This document shows, in pieces, positions 9,793-17,995 of a DNA stretch of 64,000 nucleotides. The notes below the pieces were generated by a model. The model searched no databases and had not been told where the DNA came from. It saw nothing but the letters and a program-made list of their open reading frames with translations. How positions within the stretch are numbered: position 1 is the first letter of the stretch; every line of letters begins with the position of its first letter. The translations under genes and the position numbers were made by a program. The stretch is from Marinobacter sp. 2_MG-2023 (GTDB taxonomy: Bacteria; Pseudomonadota; Gammaproteobacteria; Pseudomonadales; Oleiphilaceae), in NCBI RefSeq assembly GCF_030546935.1, contig NZ_JAUOPH010000003.1, positions 434,001 through 498,000 on the forward strand, in the 5' to 3' direction.

Positions 9793-11313
9793 ATGGCCCA
9801 TGAAGAACTGCATCTTAATCTTCGCAACCTGACACTTGATGATTACGAACAACTCCAGGTATTGATGGACCGGGTGTATGACGATATTGGCGGTGCCTGG
9901 CCAAAAGACACCATCAAAGCGCTGGTTGAACAGTTCCCGGATGGACAGATCTGTATTGAGGACAAGGGGCAGTTGGTTGCTGTGGCCCTTACGGTATCCG
10001 TCAAATACGAGCGCTTCAGTAACCCTCATACCTATGACGATCTCATCAAACGCAACGAACAAATCCGGCATGACCCAAACGGTGACTCCCTGTATGGACT
10101 GGATGTCTTCATTCACCCGGACTACCGTGGTTATCGCCTTGGCCGACGGTTATACGAAGCTCGCAAGGAGCTTTGCCGCGCCATTAACCTGCGCGCTATC
10201 CTTGCTGGAGGCCGTATACCTGGTTATTTCAAGTATTCGGATCAGTGTTCACCTGCCGAGTACATTGACCGGGTCGACCGCAGAGACATTTACGACCCGA
10301 TTCTGAGCTTCCAGTTGTCGAATGACTTTCAGGTCACCCGGCTAATGCACAAGTACCTCCCGGAGGATGAGAAGTCTCAGGGGTATGCGACCTTGCTTGA
10401 ATGGCGGAACATCCTTTATACCCCGCCCTCCTCAGTGTTGAACGAAAAGAAAACCCAGGTCCGTATGGGTGCCGTTCAGTGGCAGATGCGTGAATTTTTA
10501 TCTGTTGAAGAGGTACTGGAGCAGGTTGAGTATTTCGTAGATGCATTGTCGGATTACAAGAGCGACTTTGCGTTGTTCCCGGAATTTTTCAACGCGCCGC
10601 TGATGGGGCTGACTGACCAGGTAGACCAAACCCGCGCTATCCGCTTTCTCGCCGGGTTCACCCAACAATTTCGGGATCGCATGTCCGAAATGGCTGTGAG
10701 CTACAACATCAACATTATCACCGGCTCTATGCCTTTACTGGAAAACGACCGGGTCTTCAATGTTTCCTATTTGTGTCACCGGGATGGCCGGGTGGACGAA
10801 CAACGCAAGATTCACATTACGCCTCACGAACGTCGCGACTGGGTTATAGAAGGCGGGAACAAATTTGAAGTCTTTGACACAGATGCCGGGCGCGTTGCCA
10901 TTCTTATCTGTTATGACATCGAGTTTCCTGAGCTGGGCAGAATTGCAGCCATAAACGAAGTCGATATTATCTGCGTGCCTTTCTGGACAGACACCAAAAA
11001 CGGCTATTTGCGTGTCCGCCACTGTGCCCAGGCTCGTGCGATCGAGAATGAATGTTACGTGGTAATTACCGGTAGCGTAGGAAACTTGCCGAAGGTCGAA
11101 AATCTGGACGTACAGTATGCTCAGTCATCCGTGTTTTCGCCCTCAGATTTCGCCTTTCCTCATGATGCCGTGATGGCAGAAACGACACCAAATACCGAGA
11201 TGATCATGTTCTCGGATATGGACCTGGAAAAGCTCAAACTGGTACGCAATGAAGGCTCTGTTACCAACATTAAAGACCGCAGAATTGATATGTATGAAAT
11301 TATCACCCGTTAA
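9793..11313 (+). CDS. Bifunctional GNAT acetyltransferase / nitrilase-superfamily hydrolase
   Basis: 506 residues with two domains. Residues 1-215 form a GNAT N-acetyltransferase, with the acetyl-CoA loop RGYRLGRRLY at 112-121. Residues 222-506 form a carbon-nitrogen hydrolase with the full nitrilase triad: Glu264 in LFPEFF, Lys339 in RKIHITPHE and Cys373 in LICYDIEFPE. The fusion is a recognised family (NAT-nitrilase), but its substrate is not established. The natural reading is an enzyme that acylates or trims an amide-containing metabolite. AGGAG nine bases before the ATG supports the start. Monocistronic. Confidence 0.85.
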   Translation: MAHEELHLNLRNLTLDDYEQLQVLMDRVYDDIGGAWPKDTIKALVEQFPDGQICIEDKGQLVAVALTVSVKYERFSNPHTYDDLIKRNEQIRHDPNGDSLYGLDVFIHPDYRGYRLGRRLYEARKELCRAINLRAILAGGRIPGYFKYSDQCSPAEYIDRVDRRDIYDPILSFQLSNDFQVTRLMHKYLPEDEKSQGYATLLEWRNILYTPPSSVLNEKKTQVRMGAVQWQMREFLSVEEVLEQVEYFVDALSDYKSDFALFPEFFNAPLMGLTDQVDQTRAIRFLAGFTQQFRDRMSEMAVSYNINIITGSMPLLENDRVFNVSYLCHRDGRVDEQRKIHITPHERRDWVIEGGNKFEVFDTDAGRVAILICYDIEFPELGRIAAINEVDIICVPFWTDTKNGYLRVRHCAQARAIENECYVVITGSVGNLPKVENLDVQYAQSSVFSPSDFAFPHDAVMAETTPNTEMIMFSDMDLEKLKLVRNEGSVTNIKDRRIDMYEIITR

Positions 11314-11429
11314 GTGTTGAAGAACAGCCTCAAAGGTTTATCGTATGGCACTGATGGCGTTGCATAATAGCTTGCCAGTGTCTATTGTTTAATCAATATC
11401 AAGTAATCTCTGTTAGAGACCCTGTATTC

Positions 11430-11828
11430 ATGAAAGAAGCGTTGCCCGATCTTGTCGCCCGATTCATTGTCCGGCACGGCCTGTTCCGAAAGGAACGGGT
11501 CGAGGCTGCGCTTTTCGAATTGGATGGATATGGTTGCGTTATGAAGACGGACAAAATGTTCAATCCGGGTGATACCGTGGTACTCGATCTGATTATGGAC
11601 ATGCCGTTTGATAAGATTCGTGCGGAGAATGTTACGGGGCTTATTACCGAGCGCAGAAAGCACTGCAGCAACTTCTTCTATTCTATTGATTTTGTTGACT
11701 TGAAGTCTGACGGCGGTACCGCACTTGAAGAAAAACTGCGCCGCATCAGAGAAGTTCTTACCAAAAAGCAGTCGTTAAAATCACGTCGTTCCTCAGGTTC
11801 CATGCCCGGATTCCGGCAGATGGCCTGA
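11430..11828 (+). CDS. PilZ-like domain protein
   Basis: 132 residues from the ATG at 11430; a TTG 45 bases earlier is possible but poorly supported. The region from RKERVEAALFELDG through KTDKMFNPGDTVVLDLIM to NFFYSIDFVDL has the beta-barrel spacing of PilZ domains (alternating hydrophobic strands, a GD turn, a closing Y.I.F strand). The RxxxR / DxSxxG c-di-GMP motifs are not clear, so nucleotide binding is doubtful. The C-terminus is a basic Ser/Arg/Lys tail. It precedes the phasin-like gene by 40 bases and could share its transcript. Family assignment is tentative. Confidence 0.5.
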   Translation: MKEALPDLVARFIVRHGLFRKERVEAALFELDGYGCVMKTDKMFNPGDTVVLDLIMDMPFDKIRAENVTGLITERRKHCSNFFYSIDFVDLKSDGGTALEEKLRRIREVLTKKQSLKSRRSSGSMPGFRQMA

Positions 11829-11868
11829 TCACATTATCCGTTTTATTTGTCTGCGAGGAGACAACCCC

Positions 11869-12534
11869 ATGGCGAAGAAAGCCAAAGCGAGTGTTGAAAA
11901 GATCGTTAAGAAGGTAAACCAGGAATTTGAGAAAACATCCTCTCAAATCGAAGGACTGATCAGCGATGCTATGAAGCAGTTTGAAACCCTTCAACATCAG
12001 GTTCAGGATCCGGTTCGTAAGCTTTTGAAAGACGTTGATGAGCTTCGCGAACGTGAGATGAAGCGCCTTAACGATGAGTTCGAGCGCCGCCTGGACGAGT
12101 TCCATGAGCTGCAATCCAACATACTCGAACGCTTGGGGGTTGCTTCTAAAGAAGATATTCGTAAAGCCGAAAAAGAGAGCATAAAAGAGCTCAAAAAGGC
12201 GCCTGCTACCAAGAAGCCAGCCAAGAAAGCCGCACCTAAAAAAGCTGCACCCAAGAAAGCCGCAGCCAAGAAGCCGGCAGCCAAGAAAGCAGCTGTTTCA
12301 AAGCCTGCAGTGGCGAAGGCGCCAGCAGCCAGAGCCAAAAAACCGGTTGATAAAAGCAATCTTACTCTGGTGAAAGGTATCGGGCCGGCGACTGCGAAAA
12401 AAATGAAAGAGGCAGGAATCACCTCGATTGACCAGATTGCCAACCCATCAGCCGCCGATCTGGAAACGTTGAAGGGTTTTACAAACATCAAAGGTTCTGA
12501 CCAGTTTACAGTCGAAGCCAAGAAAATTAGTTGA
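11869..12534 (+). CDS. Phasin-like protein with Lys/Ala-rich repeats and C-terminal helix-hairpin-helix
   Basis: 221 residues in three parts. Residues 1-105 are a charged coiled coil of the PhaF/PhaI phasin type (VQDPVRKLLKDVDELREREM ...). Residues 105-160 are AlgP/histone-like KKAAPKKAAPKKAAAKKP repeats, expected to bind DNA nonspecifically. The C-terminal 55 residues carry KGIGPATAKKMKEAGI and LKGFTNIKGSDQF, a helix-hairpin-helix-type DNA-binding module. The mix suggests a protein tethering polyhydroxyalkanoate granules or another assembly to the nucleoid. GAGGAGA lies eight bases before the ATG. Its stop overlaps the start of the selD fusion, so the two are coupled. Confidence 0.7.
   Translation: MAKKAKASVEKIVKKVNQEFEKTSSQIEGLISDAMKQFETLQHQVQDPVRKLLKDVDELREREMKRLNDEFERRLDEFHELQSNILERLGVASKEDIRKAEKESIKELKKAPATKKPAKKAAPKKAAPKKAAAKKPAAKKAAVSKPAVAKAPAARAKKPVDKSNLTLVKGIGPATAKKMKEAGITSIDQIANPSAADLETLKGFTNIKGSDQFTVEAKKIS
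12195..12345 (+). repeat. Imperfect in-frame repeats coding AAK/PKK tail
   Basis: A run of imperfect 12- to 15-base units built on GCACC(T/C)AAGAAAGC and GCAGCCAAGAA lies inside the phasin-like gene. It encodes alternating KKA and KPA triplets. Such low-complexity DNA commonly varies in length between strains by slippage. Confidence 0.7.
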
Positions 12535-14810
12535 TGCTAACGCCTGACCAGCCTGTTTTACGGGACATTGTTCTGATTGGCGGCGGGCACAGCCACGTCG
12601 GGGTACTCAAACGGTTTGCAATGAAACCGGTTCCCGGCGTCCGGCTGACCCTTATTTGCCGAGACACCCATACCCCCTACTCCGGAATGTTACCTGGCTA
12701 TGTTGCAGGGCATTACACCTACGATGATGTTCATATTGATCTGAGCCGCCTGGCCGAGTTTGCCGGTGCACGCTTTTACCGCGCAGAAGCTACCGGAATT
12801 GATCGAAATAACAAACGTGTGATTTGTAAAGATCGTCCAGATGCTCCCTATGACATACTGTCGATCAATATTGGCTCCTCTCCCAGAGTGAATGAGGTTG
12901 AAGGTGCTCCACAACACGCGGTTCCGGTAAAACCAATTACCGGCTTCAACAATCGCTGGCTCGCCTTGCTTACGCGGATTGAAGGTCACCAGGGTCCGCT
13001 TACTGTCGCTGTTGTGGGCGCAGGTGCGGGGGGCGTCGAGCTTACACTGGCAATGCAGTATCGCCTGAAAAATGAGCTGAAGCAGCGCGGTCAGGATTCC
13101 GATCAACTGCATTTTCATCTATTTGATGCTGCCGAGGAAATTCTTCCTACCCATAACGCCAAGGTCCGTGAAGTCTTCCGGAAAACCCTCTCTGAGCGTG
13201 GGGTAAAACTCCACCTTGGATCTCCTGTTGAAAAAGTTGGCGCAGGGCTTTTACGTACGGCTGCTGGCGAAACCTTGCAGACAGATGAAGTTCTCTGGGT
13301 AACCAGAGCGGGCGGACCGTCGTGGCTTGAGGAAACCGGGCTCGCATTGGATGAAGGCTTGTTTCTGCGTGTTCGCGACACGCTACAGGTTGAAAATGAT
13401 GACAGCATTTTCGCCGCAGGTGACATTGCCAATGTAATCAATCACCCACGGGAAAAAGCCGGAGTGTTTGCGGTACGCCAAGGACCGCCTCTTGCGGATA
13501 ACCTCAAGCGTATGGCTCTGGGCAAAGCACCAAAGGACTTTCATCCCCAGAAAAAATGGCTGGCACTGATCAGTACTGGCGATAAATTTGCAGTAGCGTC
13601 TCGCGGCGATATGCAGTTTGACGGCACTATGGTGTGGCGCTGGAAAGACTGGATTGATCGCCAGTTCATGAAAAAATTCACCGATCTCCCGCCCATGGAA
13701 GAAGTCGCTACCCTGCCCGATACCGCCGCAGCACAGAATTCCGAAGACGCCGCTCAGGCTATATCGGCGGTTGCCATGCGCTGCGGAGGGTGCGGTGCTA
13801 AAGTAGGCAACACCGCACTGTTAAGGGCTCTGGGTGAACTCAGACCTATCGATCGGAACGACATCATCATTGGCCTTCATGCCCCAGATGACGCTGCTGT
13901 TTTACGAGTACCTCCCGGAAAAGCCGTGGTTCACACTGTCGATTTCTTCCGGGCGTTCATCGATGACCCTTACACCTTTGGTCGCGTCGCAGCGAACCAT
14001 AGCCTCGGTGATATCTATGCCATGGGCGCGGAAGCTCAGAGTGCGACCGCTGTGGCTACGGTACCCTACGGCATTGAATCCAAAGTTGAAGACGTGGTAT
14101 TCCAGATGATGTCTGGTGCCGTCGATGTGCTAAATGAAGCCGGCTGCGCCTTGGTTGGAGGGCATACGGGAGAGGGTCGTGAGCTTGCGCTGGGTTTTGC
14201 AGTTAATGGCTTGATTGATCCGGATCAGGTGATGAGTAAAGGTGGCTTGCGAGCGGGCGACGTCCTGATCCTCACCAAGCCGATAGGTACTGGAACACTG
14301 TTTGCGGCCCACGCACGCCTTGCAGCCAAAGGTCGCTGGATTGATTCCGCCCTCGCCTCTATGGTTCAGTCCAACAAATCCGCCGCAGACTGCTTCCGAC
14401 GTTTTGGGTCAAAAGCCTGTACGGATGTAACCGGTTTCGGGTTGCTGGGCCATCTGTTAGAGATGACGCAACCTTCCGGAGTGGATGCGGAACTGGATCT
14501 TGCAGCTGTCCCGATCTTACCCGGAGCTGAAGAAACAGCAGCGGCAGGCGTTCTCAGCTCCTTGCAGCCGGCGAATATACGGATGTGTTGTAGTATCCGG
14601 GATCAGCAGACGTGGGCAAAACACCCTCGCTATCCACTTATTTTCGACCCACAAACCGCAGGTGGTTTGTTGGCAGGCGTATCGGTGAATAACGCGGAAG
14701 ACTGCGTCCGGGAACTCAAAGCGCTGGGGTATCCGCACGCAGCTATCATCGGGAGGGTTACCCTTCAGGATGAAAACGGGTCCATAGAACCGATCACGTT
14801 GCGAGAGTGA
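12534..14810 (+). CDS. selD: Fused FAD-dependent NADH dehydrogenase-like protein / selenide, water dikinase SelD
   Basis: 758 residues from the ATG at 12534, which overlaps the preceding stop (TGATG). The N-terminal 400 residues are a type-II NADH-dehydrogenase-like flavoprotein: dinucleotide motif IVLIGGGHSHVGVL at the start, VAVVGAGAGGVEL about 160, and FAAGDIA about 300. From about 415 it is SelD, with GGCGAKV in which Cys420 and Lys423 match the catalytic Cys and Lys. GGHTGEG and TDVTGFGLLGHLLEM follow. SelD makes selenophosphate from selenide and ATP. The flavoprotein half may supply reduced selenium, which is inference. selA, selB and selU are not in the window. A selenate-type transporter follows. 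Confidence 0.92.
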   Translation: MLTPDQPVLRDIVLIGGGHSHVGVLKRFAMKPVPGVRLTLICRDTHTPYSGMLPGYVAGHYTYDDVHIDLSRLAEFAGARFYRAEATGIDRNNKRVICKDRPDAPYDILSINIGSSPRVNEVEGAPQHAVPVKPITGFNNRWLALLTRIEGHQGPLTVAVVGAGAGGVELTLAMQYRLKNELKQRGQDSDQLHFHLFDAAEEILPTHNAKVREVFRKTLSERGVKLHLGSPVEKVGAGLLRTAAGETLQTDEVLWVTRAGGPSWLEETGLALDEGLFLRVRDTLQVENDDSIFAAGDIANVINHPREKAGVFAVRQGPPLADNLKRMALGKAPKDFHPQKKWLALISTGDKFAVASRGDMQFDGTMVWRWKDWIDRQFMKKFTDLPPMEEVATLPDTAAAQNSEDAAQAISAVAMRCGGCGAKVGNTALLRALGELRPIDRNDIIIGLHAPDDAAVLRVPPGKAVVHTVDFFRAFIDDPYTFGRVAANHSLGDIYAMGAEAQSATAVATVPYGIESKVEDVVFQMMSGAVDVLNEAGCALVGGHTGEGRELALGFAVNGLIDPDQVMSKGGLRAGDVLILTKPIGTGTLFAAHARLAAKGRWIDSALASMVQSNKSAADCFRRFGSKACTDVTGFGLLGHLLEMTQPSGVDAELDLAAVPILPGAEETAAAGVLSSLQPANIRMCCSIRDQQTWAKHPRYPLIFDPQTAGGLLAGVSVNNAEDCVRELKALGYPHAAIIGRVTLQDENGSIEPITLRE

Positions 14811-14958
14811 GAAGTAGCGCCCGACGTAGCCATGATGAGATCCATAGCGGTTCAGGGTTACAGGAAATCAGAGTATCCTCCAACTCACAGACGCTTATGA
14901 TTTAATACGTAAGCGGCATTTCTGTTTAATCAATCAGATAACAAATCAAGGAATTCAA

Positions 14959-15834
14959 ATGGCTTTGAATATCATACGGAAGTTGATGCTTTCCAGCTTT
15001 TTATGTTTCACCGCTGCTGCGGCATCGGCTGAGACGTTTGTATTCACTGCGATCCCGGATGAAGACGAAACCAAACTGGTCGAGCGTTTTCGTGGAGTAG
15101 CGGATTACCTTTCCGAGCAACTTGATGTGGACGTTCGCTACATTCCCGTGAAGTCCTATGCAGCTGCCGTTTCAGCATTCCGTAATAATCAGGTTCAGCT
15201 TGCATGGTTTGGTGGCCTTTCGGGAGTTCAGGCCCGCAGACTGGTGCCAGGCTCTGAAGCCATAGCTCAAGGCGTGGAAGATGAAGCGTTCGAAACCTAC
15301 TTTATTGCCAATTCCAACACAGGTATTGCGCCAGCTGATGAACTTTCAGATCTGAAAGATGAGCTACAGGGTAAAACCTTTACCTTCGGTTCCAAGGGCT
15401 CGACGTCTGGCAGGCTGATGCCAGAGTTCTATGTGCGCGACACTTTTGGCTCAAAGCCTGAGGACTTTTTCTCACGTGTCGGCTTCAGTGGTAACCACAC
15501 ACGCACTCTTCGACTTGTTGAAGCAGGCACCTACGAAGTAGGTGCGCTCAACTTTCAGGTTTGGGAGAAAGAGCTGAGCGACGGAAACATTGATACCGAT
15601 GCGGTTCAGGTGATCTGGAAAACACCGGCTTACCCGGACTATCAATGGACGATTCGTGGTGATGTAAACGATCGTTTTGGGGAAGGTTTCAAGCAACGCG
15701 TTACAGAGGCGCTTTTGAATCTCGATAACCCGGAGCTTCTGGAAAGCTTTCCACGTTCAGGATTCATTCCCGCCTCAAACGACGATTATGAGCCGATTCG
15801 TAAAACAGCCGAAGAGATCGGAATCCTCGATTGA
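14959..15834 (+). CDS. Putative selenate ABC transporter, substrate-binding protein (PhnD-like)
   Basis: 291 residues with a signal peptide (cleavage after ASA near residue 25). The sequence VFTAIPDEDETKLVERF, VRYIPVKSYAAAVSAFRNNQ, LAWFGGLSGVQARRLVPGS and FGSKGSTSGRLMPEF is that of the PhnD-related binding proteins annotated as putative selenate transporters. The annotation rests mainly on their linkage to selD, which is seen again here (148 bp downstream of it). Related PhnD proteins bind phosphonates or phosphite, so the ligand is inferred. The stop overlaps the ATPase start by four bases. The 148-bp gap before it, with an AT-rich stretch near 14900-14955, probably holds its promoter. Confidence 0.82.
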   Translation: MALNIIRKLMLSSFLCFTAAAASAETFVFTAIPDEDETKLVERFRGVADYLSEQLDVDVRYIPVKSYAAAVSAFRNNQVQLAWFGGLSGVQARRLVPGSEAIAQGVEDEAFETYFIANSNTGIAPADELSDLKDELQGKTFTFGSKGSTSGRLMPEFYVRDTFGSKPEDFFSRVGFSGNHTRTLRLVEAGTYEVGALNFQVWEKELSDGNIDTDAVQVIWKTPAYPDYQWTIRGDVNDRFGEGFKQRVTEALLNLDNPELLESFPRSGFIPASNDDYEPIRKTAEEIGILD

Positions 15835-16484
15835 TGTCGGGTTTTGATCTTTCTGGCCTGACGGCATCATTTAGCGGTAAGCGGGTCATTGGCCCGCTTT
15901 CGCTAAAGGTTAATCCTGGTGACAAAATCGCTCTGGTGGGAAAAAGCGGCGCGGGCAAGTCCACGCTGATTCGCTTGATTCATGAACGGATTAACAGGAA
16001 TTCCTCCCTCGTTCCCCAGGACCTGGGCCTGGTTAACGCCCTTTCGGTTTTTCATAACGTATTCATGGGGCAACTGGACAAGCATGCGACCTGGTACAGC
16101 ACTCTAACGCTTGCCCGGCCCTTCGCCAAAGACAAGGCAGAAGTGCTTAGCCTGCTGGAATCCCTGAGCATGGGTGACAAACTCTGGACACCTGCTGCCT
16201 CTCTTTCTGGCGGCCAGCGGCAGCGTGTAGCCGTTGCCCGTGCGCTTTACCGCAACGCGGCCGTTCTGTTGGCAGACGAACCTGTGTCCGCTCTCGATGG
16301 CCCCATGGCCAACTCGGTAATGACGCACCTCCGGGGCCGATTCTCAACCAGCGTCATCGCGCTTCACGATGTGGATCTCGCGCTACATTATTGTAACCGG
16401 ATTGTTGGTATAGAAAGTGGCCAGATTGCTCTGGATCAACCAACCGAGAATCTTGCCGCTACAGACATAATGTCTCTCTACTAG
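15831..16484 (+). CDS. ABC transporter ATP-binding protein (PhnC-like; putative selenate uptake)
   Basis: 217 residues, a single ABC ATPase domain. Walker A is GKSGAGKSTL (about 37-46), the Q-loop region is SSLVPQDLGLVN, the signature is LSGGQRQRVAVAR, Walker B is AVLLADEPVSALD, and the H-loop is VIALHDVDLAL. It is slightly shorter than typical PhnC because the region between Walker A and the Q-loop is compact. It lies between the binding-protein gene (4-base overlap) and the permease gene (17 bp gap), and energises that transporter at the inner face of the membrane. Confidence 0.88.
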   Translation: MMSGFDLSGLTASFSGKRVIGPLSLKVNPGDKIALVGKSGAGKSTLIRLIHERINRNSSLVPQDLGLVNALSVFHNVFMGQLDKHATWYSTLTLARPFAKDKAEVLSLLESLSMGDKLWTPAASLSGGQRQRVAVARALYRNAAVLLADEPVSALDGPMANSVMTHLRGRFSTSVIALHDVDLALHYCNRIVGIESGQIALDQPTENLAATDIMSLY

Positions 16485-16501
16485 GTAACACGGGCCGTTT
16501 C

Positions 16502-17968
16502 ATGTTCGCTTCCCCAACGGTTCGTATCAGCTTCATTTTCCTGGCCATCGCCCTGGTCGGATTGCTCTTTGCGGATATTGCCATCACCGCATCCAACCCA
16601 TGGCGGGATTTGGGCAACTTCTTTCTGGGAATTGTCACTCCCAATTTTTTCAGTAGTGAAGGGTTACTGACAGCACTACTGCGAACCGTCGCTTTCGCAT
16701 TCGTTGGTGTTGCACTTGGCAGTTTTTTTGGCTTCTTGTTGGCGCTGGTTTATCAGTCTCTGCCCGTGCGTATCTTCTGTGCGTTTATCCGTGCCATTCA
16801 CGAACTTTTCTGGGCATTGATCTTCCTTCAGTTTTTTGGCTTTCATCCACTCACCGGCGTTTTGGCCATCGCTATCCCCTACGCCGGGATTTTTGCCAAG
16901 GTATATTCGGAAATACTCGAAGAGGCTGATCCAGAGCCTGGACGAGCCCTGCCGCCGGGCACGGGGAACATTGTTGCCTTCCTTTATACCCGAATTCCGG
17001 ACTGCTGGGTGAAGATGCGAACCTATACAGCCTACCGACTGGAATGCGGCCTGCGTTCCAGTGCCATTCTCGGCTTTGTTGGCCTGCCTACACTAGGTTT
17101 CTATCTTGAGGCGTCATTTTCACAGGGCCTGTATTCAGACGCCGGCGCAATGCTGATTCTGTTCTATGTACTGATTGCCACCATGCCCCTTTGGGTGCGT
17201 CCAAAGCTGCTTCCCATCTATCTTCTTGGGGCCCCTTTCTTTCTCGGTGAGGGGTTGCCCATTGTCTGGGGTAACGTACTTAGGTTCTTCACCGAAGATA
17301 TAGTTCCAGCACCATTGCGTAATGGTGAAGGCCTGGCAGGGCTTACGCCCTGGCTGAACGACCTGATGATCAATGAAGCTATGCCCGGCATCTGGAATAC
17401 TGTTGTGCTAACGCAGATTGCGCTGGTCGCTACAGGTATTCTTTCGCTGCTTGCATTCCCTCTGATCTCCAATCATTTCGGCGGGCCTATGAGGCGTAGC
17501 GCCGGCCATGTAGCTCTGGTTATTGTACGCTCGACGCCTGAGTACATTCTGGCCTACATTCTACTGCAACTCTGGGGGCCCTCGATGCTGCCAGCGGTGG
17601 TTGCTCTGGCACTCCACAATGGCGGAATCATCGGGCACCTGATCGGAAGGCAGACCAATTCCCTCAAGCTCCGCCCGGATGCGCCAACCGGCTTTAACCG
17701 GTACACCTGGGAGCTGGTGCCCCGGGTGTACCGTTCATTCCTGGCATTTCTTTTCTACCGGTGGGAAATCATCATGCGGGAAACAGCCATCCTCGGGATT
17801 CTTGGCATTTATACGCTCGGGTTTTATGTCGACAGTGCCATTCAGAACATCCGGTTTGACCGAGCGATGGTACTGATCCTGGTAACCGCCCTGCTCAACA
17901 TCGGCGTGGATGCTCTTGGGCGTTATATTCGCCGCAAACTGGCTCTGCAAACCCTGCCTAACTGCTGA
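16502..17968 (+). CDS. ABC transporter permease, two fused PhnE-like halves (putative selenate uptake)
   Basis: 488 residues made of two tandem PhnE-type permease units of about 240 residues, each with several membrane helices. The first ends near GFYLEASFSQGLYSDAG and the second near LGIYTLGFYVDSAIQNI; both contain the same ILGFVG / ILGILGIYTLGF block after the coupling loop. One gene therefore supplies both halves of the membrane channel, which fits a single ATPase and binding-protein gene upstream. Last gene of the three-gene transporter operon and convergent with cardiolipin synthase. The substrate assignment is by linkage to selD. Confidence 0.85.
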   Translation: MFASPTVRISFIFLAIALVGLLFADIAITASNPWRDLGNFFLGIVTPNFFSSEGLLTALLRTVAFAFVGVALGSFFGFLLALVYQSLPVRIFCAFIRAIHELFWALIFLQFFGFHPLTGVLAIAIPYAGIFAKVYSEILEEADPEPGRALPPGTGNIVAFLYTRIPDCWVKMRTYTAYRLECGLRSSAILGFVGLPTLGFYLEASFSQGLYSDAGAMLILFYVLIATMPLWVRPKLLPIYLLGAPFFLGEGLPIVWGNVLRFFTEDIVPAPLRNGEGLAGLTPWLNDLMINEAMPGIWNTVVLTQIALVATGILSLLAFPLISNHFGGPMRRSAGHVALVIVRSTPEYILAYILLQLWGPSMLPAVVALALHNGGIIGHLIGRQTNSLKLRPDAPTGFNRYTWELVPRVYRSFLAFLFYRWEIIMRETAILGILGIYTLGFYVDSAIQNIRFDRAMVLILVTALLNIGVDALGRYIRRKLALQTLPNC

Positions 17969-17995
17969 TTCACTGATTAGCGATCTGTCCTGGCT

